Of a DNA stretch of 5,621 nt, positions 5,598 to 5,621 are shown piece after piece. Positions within the stretch are counted from its first letter, which is position 1. Each line of letters begins with the position of its first letter. The DNA comes from Candidatus Proteinoplasmatales archaeon SG8-5 (GTDB lineage Archaea > Thermoplasmatota > Thermoplasmata > SG8-5): contig LSSH01000064.1 in NCBI GenBank assembly GCA_001595885.1, forward strand, positions 1-5,621, written 5' to 3'. The notes below the pieces were generated by a model, which saw only the letters and a list, made by a program, of their open reading frames with translations, made no database searches and was not told the origin of the DNA. The position numbers were made by a program, and so were the translations under genes.

Positions 5598-5621
5598 TTA
5601 GATGTTGCACAACGACTCTAC

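Overview
The window looks like genomic DNA of an archaeon, most likely a Thermoplasmata-type (Thermoplasmatota) euryarchaeon. Three observations support this. One gene encodes a UPF0147 protein, a family essentially restricted to archaea. The promoters look like archaeal TATA boxes placed so that transcripts would have very short leaders. The largest gene encodes a secreted, membrane-anchored chain of Ig/macroglobulin-like domains, a common type of surface protein in that group. Genus-level placement is inference only.

Layout, left to right. Positions 1-260 hold no convincing gene. They contain a perfect 12-bp inverted repeat with a 17-nt loop (24-64), a weak Cys-containing mini-ORF (107-259), and a BRE/TATA promoter (213-228) for the next gene. 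Positions 261-3401 (+) encode a 1046-residue surface protein: signal peptide, about nine tandem beta-sandwich repeats of roughly 100 residues, one transmembrane helix, and a Pro-rich cytoplasmic tail ending PPPPPGWSG. Convergent to it on the minus strand lie a UPF0147 protein (3451-3705) and, 51 bp upstream of that, a stand-alone Lrp/AsnC ligand-binding (RAM) domain protein (3757-4089). The two are probably co-transcribed. A 138-bp divergent promoter region (4090-4227) separates them from a plus-strand M29-type metallo-aminopeptidase (4228-5259).

The aminopeptidase is damaged. Its reading frame follows the family up to residue 323, then changes into an unrelated charged tail. The expected family C-terminus is present immediately downstream in another frame and ends at 5272. 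The simplest explanation is an out-of-frame internal deletion of about 30 codons that removed the His-containing metal-binding segments. The right end (5273-5621) contains two perfect 8-bp hairpins, an oligo-T terminator for a minus-strand gene, and the last 46 codons of an unrecognised minus-strand gene whose frame is interrupted by a TAA near the window edge.

Functionally, the surface protein stands alone. The RAM protein probably senses a small molecule such as an amino acid. It sits divergently from a peptidase gene, so a link to amino-acid supply is conceivable but unproven. No mobile-element gene, CRISPR array, tRNA or rRNA is visible. I do not see a clearly new multi-gene system. The observations most worth following up are the broken aminopeptidase, the hairpins in both flanks, and the repeat architecture of the surface protein.
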